This document shows positions 42,301 to 59,429 of a stretch of 64,000 bases of DNA, piece after piece (positions within the stretch are counted from its first letter, which is position 1; each line of letters opens with the position of its first letter). The stretch lies in the NCBI GenBank assembly GCA_025331565.1, contig JAFREQ010000039.1, forward strand, positions 3,286,001 through 3,350,000, given 5' to 3'. The notes beneath the pieces were generated by a model. It did no database searches. It was not told the origin of the DNA and saw nothing but the letters and a program-made list of their open reading frames with translations. Made by a program: the position numbers and the translations under genes. The stretch is from Holacanthus passer. Its lineage: Eukaryota; Chordata; Actinopteri; Pomacanthidae.

Positions 42301-43799
42301 TGGGTGCAGAATAAATATTAATATAGTGTCTTGCAATATTTTTCGACCGTAGCACACTATCTGCCATACTGTTTTTGACTATTTTCCCATCAAATTGTCA
42401 TCTCCACAGATCCACTGCAGAAAGATGAGATCAACAGAAAAGCCTTTGAGAAGTTCAAGAAGGAACACACATCAGTAGCGCCCTCCATAGACAACGCTGT
42501 GCCGTCAGAGAGATTTGATGGTGAGTGTATCTGTACGGCTACTCAGTGTCAGTCAGGTCAGCGTTATGCCTGGTGCACACTAGAGGATTTTCAAATTTTA
42601 ACTGATTTTAAAAATGTGGGAGACCACAGATATGACAGATTTAACCAACCTTTAATATTTACACACACAACGGACGATCAAGTCAAGACACAGGACCACA
42701 CTTGAGGTTTATACGAAATGATTTCAGAGTGGTGATTCCAGGGACTTGGGATTTCACAGAAACATCAGAAAAAACAAACATGGAGATGGACTGTTGTCAC
42801 CAGCTGATTGCACTGTGTGTGCTGTGTTGTCCCTAAACAAAAAAAAAAATATTGAAGTATCCAACATCCAGTTGGTGATGCTTCCTGGTCAGTTCGCACT
42901 CACTGGCTTTTGTGGTTTTCTGCTCAGTATTCCATTGCTGTTCCTTTCACACTACAGGATCAATATTTATGATTCGAAATTGAGGAGAGTCCGATCCAGT
43001 TGGAAACATTAAGTTTATGTCTGTAAATCCCTCACACTACAGGATCATTTGGGCAGAAAATCTGTTCAGACCAGCCTCGAGTCCAAAACACCCCTGCAAT
43101 TGTTGGGAGAGGCGAATCTGACAGGTGTTCTGCCACATTTTGCATCCTGACAGAAAAATGATTCCTTGAGTGGTGTGTCCTCACTGAGTGGTTAATTTGT
43201 ACTTTGAAAGCAGGAAAAGTTTCTCAAGAAATTCAGAAGGAAATGTTACAAAAGTGACAAATATTCTGTGTAACAATGTGTCACATTAACCTGCTGTGTC
43301 GTCCCTCAGCCTCTGGTAGTGATGCTAATGCTGCCGCCTGGACCACAGAGGAACAGAAACTTCTGGAGCAAGCCCTAAAGACCTACCCAGTCAGCACACC
43401 TGAGCGGTGGGAGAAGATCGCTGCTGCCGTTCCAGGACGAAGCAAGAAAGACTGTATGAAGAGGTACAAGGTAAGATATGCTGGTCTGCTCTTTTCTGGG
43501 CAGGTTGTGAATGTTTCCAGCCAAAAGTAAATCCTCAATTGCCAGTTTATAAAGTGCAACTAGCTATTGTAGTTTGATAAATGAAGTTGTAATGATGCTC
43601 TACTGAGGTGTTTCTAATATTTTGTCCACCCCATTTATAAGGGTTGATTAAATAATAGAAACATTTCTACAGCACCACAGCTTCCAAAAAATGACTGGTA
43701 TTCTAACAGATGCTTCTGTTACTCTGACAGGAACTGGTGGAGATGGTTAAAGCCAAGAAAGCTGCACAGGAACAAGTGGCAGCCAAGAGTAAAAAATGA
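36373..43799 (+). CDS. dnajc2: DnaJ homologue C2 (MPP11/zuotin), ribosome-associated J-protein
   Basis: Sixteen exons: 36373-36427, 38001-38191, 38538-38613, 38711-38809, 38911-39133, 39274-39339, 39466-39557, 39749-39870, 40548-40697, 40794-40882, 41027-41096, 41216-41400, 42053-42153, 42410-42520, 43310-43470, 43731-43799. The sum is 1860 nt, or 619 residues (human 621). It partners HSPA14 in the ribosome-associated complex and also acts in chromatin. Seen: an acidic stretch ([10 protein letters not shown]), a J domain with HPD at 116-118, the zuotin-homology region, a highly charged coiled segment (about 255-400), an eight-glycine run (441-448), and two SANT/Myb domains (about 451-505, starting W451, and 554-605). 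The first exon differs from human in sequence, as expected for this variable N-terminus. The start is the first ATG, directly after the GC-rich promoter. Confidence 0.96.
36890..37740 (+). mobile_element. Tc1/mariner transposase relic in dnajc2 intron 1
   Basis: Broken frames encode pieces of an IS630/Tc1/mariner transposase: the 'SDESTFQL'-like stretch near 37113-37132, '[20 protein letters not shown]'-like residues near 37320, and the hallmark '[15 protein letters not shown]' near 37428-37473. Stops and frameshifts interrupt it (several frames are needed), so it is dead. The 3' end 'CTGTCCCAACATTTTTGAAA' and following bases match the repeat at 1340-1640. Confidence 0.75.
39347..39380. repeat. 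(TG)n microsatellite
   Basis: This is a TG-dinucleotide tract with one interruption, starting 7 bp past the donor of dnajc2 exon 6. Long TG tracts this close to a donor can modulate splicing and are likely length-polymorphic. Confidence 0.85.
42563..43110. repeat. Fish DNA-transposon-like repeat in dnajc2 intron 14
   Basis: 'GGTGCACACTAGAGGATTTT' opens the block. 'CACACTACAGGATCA' occurs twice (about 42946 and 43032). The words 'GACCACAGATATGACAGATT' and 'GGTGATTCCAGGGACTTGGG' are reminiscent of a non-autonomous fish element. The boundaries are approximate and no intact inverted termini were found. Confidence 0.45.
43605..43650. repeat. Fragment of the 29471-29709 MITE family
   Basis: 'TCTAATATTTTGTCCACCCC', then 'ATTTATAAGGG', matches the internal phrase of the same fish element. 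No termini are present. It lies in the last dnajc2 intron, about 80 bp before the final exon. Confidence 0.5.
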
Positions 43800-43858
43800 C
43801 AAGAACCACAAAGAATAGTATCTGTGTTATTTTAACATTATTGTGTTGGTCTTTAATT

Positions 43859-43874
43859 TTTATTATAAAATAAA
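43859..43874. terminator. Composite polyadenylation signal for convergent dnajc2 and pmpcb
   Basis: TTTATT (43859-43864, minus-strand AATAAA, 104 nt past the pmpcb stop) and AATAAA (43869-43874, plus, 70 nt past the dnajc2 stop) are separated by four bases. The two stop codons are only 168 bp apart, so the mature 3' ends should overlap. Confidence 0.75.
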
Positions 43875-43967
43875 AGAGGAAAAAAAATACTACAGTTGAG
43901 ACTTAAATAGTGTGTTTGTTTATAAGCTGTACAGTTGATGGGTAATCCGGTGTCAGGGCAGGGCTGT

Positions 43968-50479
<6,512 letters not shown>

Positions 50480-51557
50480 GTTGTTTATCTGTCACACAGC
50501 GCATGTGCCGTGCTCCCTGACGCAATCTGTACGCAACATCCGCCGGAGATGGCGAAATTACTTTATCTAAAAAATAAAAACCAGAAGACTTTTCGAGACT
50601 ATTAAAAAGTGGATAGAAGTACTCCTATAGAAAATTCACAATATAAACAAAACTCATTATGGAAAAGAATAAACCTGAAATAATAGTGGATGAAAAAGAT
50701 TTAAGGGGGTAACATTATATTTACATTTTATAAGTGGGTATAGCTAATGGATGGATGGAAACTAAGTAAATATTATTCAGCACACTTTGCTCATTTTATT
50801 ACATTCTCACAATCGTACATGTTCCTAAATACACATTAACTTTGACTCTGACTATATAAAAATGTAAATAAGGTTTCATTTTCTAATAATATTGTGATAT
50901 TGTCAAAGTATCTTAGTGTCTTACAAATATGCAGCAACAATGACAAACATTTCATTTTTCTTGGTTTCGAAGACTTTTTTGGTATTTAAATCAGAAAATC
51001 AAGTGTGCAGTATAATGTTCTGCATGATAATTGTAAATTGTAAAACGATTCCTAATTAATTAGTAGTCTTAGCACATAGTTAAGACATGCCTTTACAGTT
51101 TTTTTATTATATTAATTATACTTTGCCAGTATTAAGATTTACCCAGCATTTTATGAAGAAAGTGACTTTCTAGTTATTGTTCTTCCATGGTCACGTTTAT
51201 TTTGAAAGGGTGTGACAGTTGTAGGGCGGAAGTGTGGCTTTAGCTTAGCGCGAATTTTCTTAAGAGGGTCTTAAGTTTGTCTATTGATTGACAAGCTCGT
51301 CCCAGTAGTTCGCAGTGAGTAGAAGAGCTAATCAAAGCTAAACTACTGCTCCATGCAGATCAGACAGTCGGCTTCTGTGTCACATATTTGAAGGTATTTC
51401 TATTTGAACACACTTTATTCTCTTATTAATATTAAGTTCTGTGCTGCTGCTAGCCGCTAATGGCGCAGAGTTAGCTAATATCGCTAATGACTGGCCATAA
51501 CTTTAGCTGATGCATTTAAACTGCAGCCATTAACCTTATGTTTGCTTCTGTTTCCAG
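50480..51557. promoter_or_regulatory. Divergent pmpcb/phax intergenic region with phax 5' leader
   Basis: The pmpcb side has an NRF1-like GCGCATGTGC (50499-50508) 20 bp from the start codon, fitting a nuclear gene for a mitochondrial protein. The centre (about 50600-51180) is AT-rich with nothing recognised. A GC-richer patch (51220-51393) before phax ends in a donor (GAAG|GTATTT). With the acceptor TTTCCAG at 51551-51557 it outlines a short 164-bp 5' leader intron (51394-51557). Confidence 0.5.
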
Positions 51558-51564
51558 ACGAGAA

Positions 51565-52782
51565 ATGGCGGATGGCGGAGATCTAATGGACGGTGACCTG
51601 GAAGATGGAGAGCTCTCCGGGTCCAGCTCGGACACTGAGATGGGAACCGCCACAGCACAAACTCGACCCCAGGTTCCTCCATCTTTCAGCGGCCAGTCGT
51701 TCCACAACAGAGCCGCTCCGCAGCCCTCTGCCGCCGCCTACCGTAGCACCGGGAAGACCGCGGAGTCCAGTGACAGTGACCCGGACTCGTCGGACGAGGA
51801 GGCGGCTGTTTGGCGGCGGAAGCGCCAGAAAGTGTCTATCGCCCCCCAGCCGCCTGCCTGCACCACCCGGGCAGGGCCGACCCGCACGGCCGCCTTCGGC
51901 GAACTGGGAGGCCGCAAGGTGAACAACATCTGGGGCTCCGTGGTCCAGGAGCAGTGTCAGGACGCCATAGCTGCAGAGCTGGGCATATTTGGCATGGAAG
52001 GTGAAGTCAGCATGTCCAGCAGGAATGTGGAGACTTATAACTTTGTCCTGGCACGTAAGATCATGGAGAAGGAGAGGGAGATGGAGAAGGAGAAGGATGG
52101 AGAAGAAGTGAACATGCTGGATGCCCAGCTGGAGGAGTACATGAAGGGCGGGGAGAGGGAAGGAGGAGAAGGAGGTGAGGGAAAGAGGAAGAGGTCAGCT
52201 AAAGAGAGACTGGGCTCCAGGGCTGAGATGGACACCAAGGGCCGGTATGAGATCACAGAGGACGACCCTGAGGATAAGGTGGCGGATGAGATAGCACACA
52301 GGCTGCAAGAGCCTAAAAAAGACCTGATAGAGCGTGTTGTTAACGTCGTTGGGAAGAAAAAAGCCATAGAACTGCTGGGAGAGACCGCCACGCTGGAGGA
52401 GAACGGCGGCGTGTACACCATGGACGGCAGCAGACGACGGACGCCCGGCGGTGTGTATCTCAACCTGCTGAAGAACACACCCAGCATCACCAAGGCCCAG
52501 GTCAGGAAGATATTCTTAGAGGAACACCAGAAAGAGACCAAGAGCAAGAAGGCCGCCCAGAAGAGGAGGCGGCACATGGTGGCCAAGAAGATGAAGCAGG
52601 CCATCAGCACGCTGAACCTGCAGGAGCACGACGACGTCTCCAGGGAGACCTTCGCCAGCGACACCAATGAAGCCTTGGAGTCGTTGGAGGAGCCTGCAGA
52701 AGATGAGGGTCAGGAGGAAGCTGCTGTGGGCATCGAGGAGACAGCAGTGGTCTACAACTCTGTAGACCTGGAGGTCTTCTGA
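51565..52782 (+). CDS. phax: Phosphorylated adaptor for RNA export (PHAX), single coding exon
   Basis: This is an uninterrupted 405-codon frame (human 394). PHAX bridges cap-binding complex and CRM1/RanGTP to export U snRNAs, and it serves in snoRNA and histone mRNA metabolism. Seen: N-terminal acidic/serine clusters (ELSGSSSDTE, SSDSDPDSSDEE; CK2-type sites), basic KRQK and KRKR nuclear signals, NNIWGSVVQEQ, and the RNA-binding domain from about residue 225 (KGRYEITEDD) to 320. That domain includes DGSRRRTPGGVYLNLLKNTP. The C-terminus has SRETFASDTNEALESLEE and ends LEVF. The start at 51565 is chosen because an acceptor lies just upstream and the context GAAATGG is strong; the ATG at 51538 would fall in the leader intron. 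Human PHAX has several coding exons on another chromosome, so this copy lost its introns or is a retrocopy. Confidence 0.93.
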   Translation: MADGGDLMDGDLEDGELSGSSSDTEMGTATAQTRPQVPPSFSGQSFHNRAAPQPSAAAYRSTGKTAESSDSDPDSSDEEAAVWRRKRQKVSIAPQPPACTTRAGPTRTAAFGELGGRKVNNIWGSVVQEQCQDAIAAELGIFGMEGEVSMSSRNVETYNFVLARKIMEKEREMEKEKDGEEVNMLDAQLEEYMKGGEREGGEGGEGKRKRSAKERLGSRAEMDTKGRYEITEDDPEDKVADEIAHRLQEPKKDLIERVVNVVGKKKAIELLGETATLEENGGVYTMDGSRRRTPGGVYLNLLKNTPSITKAQVRKIFLEEHQKETKSKKAAQKRRRHMVAKKMKQAISTLNLQEHDDVSRETFASDTNEALESLEEPAEDEGQEEAAVGIEETAVVYNSVDLEVF

Positions 52783-52919
52783 GACCTGAACTGAACTCTG
52801 GGAGGTCTGAACAAGACAGGACATTTTGTATCGGAATTAAAAACACTGTATAATTACTGTCTCCACTGAGTACAGAGTCACACCTGAGTGTCCTTTTTTT
52901 GTTTGTTTCTTACCTTAAC

Positions 52920-52925
52920 AATAAA
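52920..52925 (+). terminator. phax: phax polyadenylation signal
   Basis: AATAAA lies 137 nt past the phax stop codon. A weaker AATTAAA at 52836-52842 is an alternative. Confidence 0.6.
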
Positions 52926-53405
52926 AGGAGAGCTTATGTTAACTGAAATACTGTTTTTGTTCAGTACTGCATGGATTTGTAGATTTCAGTTAAAATGATC
53001 AAAAACTTACCCAGTTTTTTTTTTTTAAAGCATATGGGAGTAACAGTGAAGCACTCTTGTTGATTTTCAATCATCGTAACTTTCTTTGTTATAATTTTCA
53101 TTATAAGGTCTTGATTTATTAAATTAATTTGTGTGGCTGTATCTGGAATATAAATAAAAGTGATGGGTAAAATTACTTAAAAATTGTAATTGGTTTGCAC
53201 GCTGGGCTTTTTCAATGCTGTTCATGATGAGAAAAATCATATTTAAGGATTATTTTCATTGTGATACAGGTTCAGTCCCTGTTTGAAAGTATTTTTAGCA
53301 GTTCAGGTTAGTTTGGGTCTCAGAGAACCAGGTTTTTGTGAAGAGTCAAAAGCAGAAAGATGAAGGCACAGTAATTTGGACAGCTTTTGTAGTGCATATA
53401 TTTGT

Positions 53406-53419
53406 CCACTAGATGGCGG
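53406..53419 (+). promoter_or_regulatory. CTCF-like site
   Basis: CCACTAGATGGCGG agrees with the CTCF core consensus CCASYAGRKGGCRS at nearly every position. It stands about 480 bp beyond the phax polyadenylation signal, at the border between the gene block and the 11-kb gene-poor region. Binding is inferred from the motif alone. Confidence 0.45.
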
Positions 53420-54889
53420 ACATGTTCTGTCCCACAAAGACTCAAGGCCTTACGTTTTAATAAAGTAAGATAAAGTGTTGATTCCCATACAAGGAAATAC
53501 TGACTCACTAATTAAATCAAGTAAGAAACATAAATAATAAATTCACAGAAGGAATATAAAAATGACTTTTAAAAGATTGGGATGGTGTAAATGAATAAAG
53601 TGTCTATAGATAGCAGCACATACAGTTGTATTGCATTTGCATGAGAATGTATCAAATTTGATGGATCAGGATCAGGTAGTTTATTGGTAATGCAAAGGAT
53701 ATCAGACAATGTCCTGGTTATTCTGCATTATCCACACATCAAAGAAAGAGTCACATGAAGACTCTGTTTTTTTTGAATTATCAAGAGTAACTAGGACATA
53801 GAATCAGCTGCATTTTAATTTACTTCATTAAAATTGTCAAGGCTATGAGCACCAAAAATAAAATTCCATCCAAACCTATTGAATTGGGGTGGAGGGAAAA
53901 ATGAGCATATTAAACGAAAGCTTGGGGCAAGAGACACACCACTTGAGGTAAATGAAGAAATATGGTTTTTTTTTGGAAGTAGGGTTAATCAACTCTGAAC
54001 AGAAACCATTCTTATTATGAAGGCAGGTGGTGATGAAGGCTGCCACGTATTCATATATTAGACAGGAGAGACAGGAGACTTTCATCTCCACCCACAACTC
54101 AAAACAAGTCTGCATTGATCAAATATATCAATTCCTAATAGAGTTACACTAATTAGCTGTGCTAAATCTTCATCGACTTGTTCAGGAAATCTGTTTTCCT
54201 AGAGGACAGGTAAAGAATGGCAGATCTGCACAGTCTTGCTACATCTTTATAAAATGGATTTATTCTTGCATGTACCAGACACAACAAGTGGGTGGCAGCA
54301 AAGGTCTCATTATGGTGGTCTGAACTTTACTTTTCTTGATAAAGCAATAAGTCAAATATGGGATGAACGTTTTGTCCTTGAGAGTGTTCTGAAACGAGTC
54401 CAGTGATCAGTATTTCATTTAGAGAGGTCCAAAAAAAAACTGCATTTAATTCCACTGCAAAGCTATTTTTACAATAGAAACACAAAAACACAAATGACTC
54501 ATAAGCCATTCTTATATCGGGAAGAATTATTCATGACACTTTAGTTTGTGCCCCCGTTATTTCCTAATAATTCATTGAAAGTTTACTTGCATGAACTATG
54601 TAATTCAACTACTTAGAGTATAAGGAAAATGTTATTTTTAGTTATGCTGATTTCAAGCAAATGTTCACTATAACTGCTACATTTAAATAATTTTTTAAAT
54701 CAAATTTCCATAAAATTTTGATTCATCATTAACGTGTTGCTCCTAACTTTATTCTACATATATGCTGAATTGTATTTGTATGTGCACTGAACAAAAGAAG
54801 ATCTACATTTAGCAGTTCCTACTATCAACCCTCCCAGGTAAAAATCTGATATCAACTTTGGAGGGGACAATTACGTTAAATGAAATAAT

Positions 54890-55195
54890 TAGTGTCATGT
54901 TTCCCACTTAATAGAAAAGTTCCAGTAAACGTCATTGTTGATGGAGTAACGTATATGGTCGATGCAAGCAGATTTAAAGAATGTAACAGAGTTGTTGACA
55001 TTCATAGAACATCCAAGATGAGCGACAGAGAAAGGTGTGCAACAAGATCTGTTATGTTGCATTTCAAATCAGAAATCCTGCTTGACAAAGTATCCTTGGA
55101 TCTTATCATTTACCCAGTAAGGCCTTTTGTTCCCAAACCCATTCAGTGCAGACGTGCTTGGAAATTTAGACACAGCTCATTTGTGTGCAGACATC
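54890..55195 (+). mobile_element. LINE ORF1 (gag-like, zinc-knuckle) relic
   Basis: One frame resembles the C-terminal part of fish LINE ORF1 proteins: a 'VIVDGVTYMVDASRF'-like strand, 'SVMLHFKSEILLDKVSLDL', and 'YPVRPFVPKPIQCRRAWKFR' followed by HSSFVC. In intact relatives the last part is a CCHC knuckle (C-x2-C-x3-GH-x4-C). Here the second cysteine and the glycine are lost. The fragment is truncated at both ends and dead. Confidence 0.6.
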
Positions 55196-55198
55196 ATT

Positions 55199-55256
55199 TA
55201 GGTAGGTAGGTAGATAGATACTTCGTTCATCCCCTTGGGGAAATTCACCTTTTTTT
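55199..55256 (-). mobile_element. Non-LTR 3' tail with (TAGG/TAGA)n and poly-T
   Basis: TAGG/TAGA tetramers, then 'ATACTTCGTTCATCCCCTTG' and 'GGGAAATTCACC', then a poly-T run. This is the reverse complement of a typical fish LINE/SINE 3' end and faces the ORF1 fragment just upstream. Confidence 0.55.
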
Positions 55257-56039
55257 TTTTGTTTATCTTTTTTTTTTATTTGTGGATACGTAGAGAAGAT
55301 GAGATGTGCAGAAAAGAAGCCAAGTGAAATCATTGCAGAGGGAGTCATGAAGCATGACAAGTAGACTGTCCGAAGAGAACGAAAGAGACGGAGGTCATGA
55401 GGGTCAGGTCCAAGAGAGGGCAAAGCCACATGGAAGGAAAAGATTCAAGATGTAAGAGAGAACAAATCAGGTAGGAAGCATGATGAATATTGTTGTTGTA
55501 AGGACGAGATTAAGTTCTTAGCATTTCTGTCCACGGTGATTAAATGTCCTGCTGAGGCTGAAAGAATAGAAAATCTGAGAGAGTAGAATAGATATTGGCG
55601 TTATGAAAAAGTTTTTGGATATCATGGGAATTACTGGAGCCTAGATTGAGTAGGGTAGTTTAATTAAAGAATGGGGATGATGAAGGGTGGGGAAGATTTT
55701 CCTTTTGTTTATTTGGACTGATGGAAGAACAATGTGAGAAAACAGTTGGTGGCAATAATGCTCTGCCTGGTTGCAATTTGTCATTAAAAAGAAGGAGAAG
55801 CAAATGGGCTGTAAAAACCAAAAGAATGAGTTAAACAGGCTAAAAAGGTCTGAACTGCAGATTTGGGTGATTAATTCTCTGGTGTTTCGTCACTATGAGG
55901 TTACATACTTACACATACTTACATGATCCTTTGTCGACATAAACAAAATGATCACTGCAGCTTTAATGCTCCACGTAAACCAGGAACAGTAAACCAGCAG
56001 TTTACAATCCAACATTTGCTTAACAAATCTGAGTTTTCA

Positions 56040-56460
56040 CTTGAGCTAAACAGACCTCAATAAACAAATGCCCCACCATCCTGCTAAAGCAGCTGCATCT
56101 GAATCAAAGTAAAAGTATACAGCTGCCCCACACAGCTCCAGGGGAGAATGAAAGCCTTTAATGGCGGCAGTGGGTTTGTCAGCTGAAGCGCCTTGGAAAT
56201 GATCATTATCTCTGCTCATGGCTGCCACATGAAAGGCCCGGCATCGTGGCAGAAACATGTTTGATAATCCCACCACTTATGGCTGTTTCCATATTTGCTG
56301 GCGGACATGTCTCCTCTGATAAGCTGTCAGCGTGTACATCACGATTCCACGCGGCAATTAGGCAAGCTGATTAAGGTTCGCGAAAGGTGCGGAGATCAGT
56401 TCCCTGTAATTGAGTTTTGCTGTCACTTTATCCGGTCATGAGTAGGGTTTATCGGATTTG
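56040..56460. promoter_or_regulatory. Complex non-coding block, candidate conserved element
   Basis: Base composition is balanced, without simple repeats. It contains homeodomain-type core words (CAATTAG, GATTAA, TAATTGAG) and no open frame worth calling. It stands out from the AT-rich surroundings. Conservation is a guess that needs alignment. Confidence 0.3.
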
Positions 56461-57975
56461 TTACCACAGAAGAAGAAGAAGGGCGTTCCCTGTTCATGTA
56501 ATTGGCGAAAAGATGTGCGTTGTTTGCATTAATGGGCAAAGGCGATCAAAGCAGGATTATCAAAGAAACGTGTGAGGAGGTGACTGATGTTCTGTCTTGT
56601 CTTATTCATGTGGAATTGTTGCACGCAGTCTCTGGTCTCAGGACCTCTGTATCTGTCACCTGGCAACGAACTTGTTGCCTGGATACAACACGCTGTTTCT
56701 TATTTCCATTGGATCAAACAGGACCAGGGTTGAAAGACTTGTATCTTTGGATGGGGGGGTTGGAGGGTGGGGTGATGCCTGATGTCAGCATTCACAGAGG
56801 GTTGTCAACAAATATCGCTCCAGTAAATAAAATGGCTATGCTGGGTTTTTTTGTGCAGAACATTAGCATTTTTTTGACAGACACCACATCTCTTTGAGCA
56901 TCTGCTCTTTGAGATCTGTCCACAATCACCGAGCTGCGTCATGGATGGACGGCTCACTGCCTAGTATGTCACAAATCAGGAAATCAGAGGAGGCTGTTCA
57001 AAGACTTTTTTCCTCCTCTAATGATCACACAAGCTGAAGTAAAATACAATCTAAGTTTGTCGGTGCACCCCTGCTGACCCATCCGAGCTAATCTTGGAGA
57101 CGCTGACAGAGAGGGAAGAATGCAACCACCACAATTAGATGACGGATCAGGCAGAAAGAGGTTGCAATTTTCAATGTGTCTTCCTCTCACAGTAACGTGC
57201 TCTCTGAGCTACAGCAAGTGGCCAGAAGAACAGCGGTAAAGGCGAGTTAGATGACATCATCAGATGTCTGTTGAGAACAGGTGGTGACTCATCAGTTTCA
57301 CCGAAACAAAGGCGATCAAGTTGGGAGGAGAAAAGAGACAGTGGATCACTTCATAAAGTATGGGATGATGTCACTTCAGTCCAAAGACTCTCCCATGTTC
57401 CTCTTATTGTTACTAAGGAACACTTTGGACGTCTTATGCACAACTAAACTTATCAAAGTTGTCTATTAGTTGCAGTGTTAACTCAATTTGTTTGTTGGTT
57501 TCTCTCATTGTAAATGGTAATGGAGACCAAGGGAAGTAGGAGTTCAATGTCCAATGTCTTTAGTGATCTAAATAATTGTTTTGCACTTGTCTAAAACCTA
57601 AACCCTTCCTTTACCTGTGACTTCAAGACTTGACCCAGAGAGACTTGAATCCTTATCAAATCTTTAATTCACAATCTCTCTCAGATAGCCTGTGCAAGCA
57701 CTACAGGCATCTGCAAAGACAAAAAATATTGTGATGTATACAAATGTGCAAACTCAAACTTATTGCAAAAATTTTTATATGCTTGGCTGAGGTGGAAAAG
57801 TTGTTGTCTTGATGAAAGCAAACTATGACAAAGTTCAATGGAAACAGACTTGGCGAATGAATCATGGCACGGTTGTAGTTGTAGGTCCTTGTACATGAAA
57901 GACAAATAAAATGACCTTTTTTAAAATATTTCTATTTTGCAGCCATGATAAGACAAATGATAATCAGGTCAAATG

Positions 57976-58068
57976 AAGCATGAAATTGATCATAGCCCGA
58001 CAAGAAATCCACACATCCAGTTCAAATTAAGTGCCATCCTTTCAAACCAAGCATGAAATTGATCATAG
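57976..58068 (+). repeat. 20-bp direct repeat pair
   Basis: AAGCATGAAATTGATCATAG occurs exactly at 57976-57995 and 58049-58068 (offset 73). Flanking bases also share 'TTCAAA' words, which suggests a small tandem duplication. Confidence 0.6.
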
Positions 58069-59429
58069 TGGCCAGAAATAAAGGAAGAGGAAAGTAATAA
58101 TGTAAAATTGATGGCTTCCTTTCTGACAATAATAGCACTTATTATATGAGCTGAAATAATGACAGGTCTTTCAAAAAAAAAGCAATGTGTATAGTCCATC
58201 CCTTTTCTTTTTCAGACACTATCACAAAATAACTCAGGTGGTCAATATGGCAGAATTGTGCAGCATTACTGTCACAGAAAAAATGACCGCTATCGGTTTT
58301 AAGTGAAAGTCAGTGATGTATTTCTCGATACAGCAAAAAGTGGGAAGGTGAAAAATGACTTAAAGTCAGTATATAGTTTTGGGATACTGATTTGAACTCT
58401 GCATTAATCAATACTTTTATATTAGCAATAGGTCAAATGACTGATATTTCCCCCAAGTGTTTTTGGAGACCAAAACAAAGCAAAAATAGAGTGAATATTA
58501 AATTTTAAATAGACTTCCTGGTTTGCCAAATTGCCGGAAAACATGACTCCAAATGTTAATGTGCTGTTTCTGCTGCAAAAATTAGACTATTGTTTGCAAG
58601 TTTGCTGTACCAACTTTGTAAGGTCATATCCAAATGTCATTGTCATGTTAGCAGCTTGTTGTGTTGTCCCCTAGTGGCTAAAACATCTATTAATGCAGGT
58701 TCAAGAAATAGAAATAACATTTTCTTCTTGTCATTTACTCTTTAATCCCTCTACTGACCCTCATTATTGCTCTCATTGTTAGTTGCCTGTCTGGTGAATT
58801 AAAGATAATTCTGAAGTTGTACTGGAGGAGAGATAAAATCTAAATATAAACATGACAAATGAAGAGATTGGTGGGTTGTATTTTGGAAAGTTATGATAAT
58901 GAGTCAGTGATTCTTTACTCACAGATATTAGAAACAGCTTGTGTTGCTGGATGCCTTGGCCAAGCTAAAACCAAGATGAGATTCAAGATAAGAAGAACCT
59001 AATGGGTGTGATGTACGTGGTGTCTGCATGCAGTGGGAGAATGAGTTTTGGTTGATGTTCAAGACACAGGGAAGAGTGAGTGGGTCTTTGTATAGTGTAA
59101 GCACAAGGCAGGAACCGATAAAAGAAATTCAAATTATAAATACAGCCACGAGTGGTGATTCCAGGTCTGAACCCTTTTGTGCTCAACAGAAAGAAGCGGT
59201 TCAATCGGCCAAAATTAAAGCTGCGAGCATCAACGAGCGGATTTCAGGCTTCACAAAGGTCAGCAGAGTCACATCAGCTGGTTTAATTCTGTTTAAAGAA
59301 GGAGTGAGAGCAGTCACACACTTGTTTCATCATCACAAAGCCTGCAGCATTTCAATAATTGCAGACCCTCCTTCATCAGATGTGAACAGAACTCAGTATG
59401 CATGCTCAGGAGACAGCCAAGGATAGATT

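Noticed and set aside
51538..51564. Upstream ATG that would add nine residues to phax
   Set aside because: It falls before the TTTCCAG acceptor, inside the inferred leader intron; the ATG at 51565 has the better context and matches the PHAX start.
52035..52667. 210-codon minus-strand frame
   Set aside because: It is the antisense shadow of the phax coding exon; low stop density comes from the charged, GAG/AAG-rich sense strand.
56502..56897. 131-codon plus frame
   Set aside because: No recognisable domain, biased toward T/G-rich codons, and no splice or promoter evidence.
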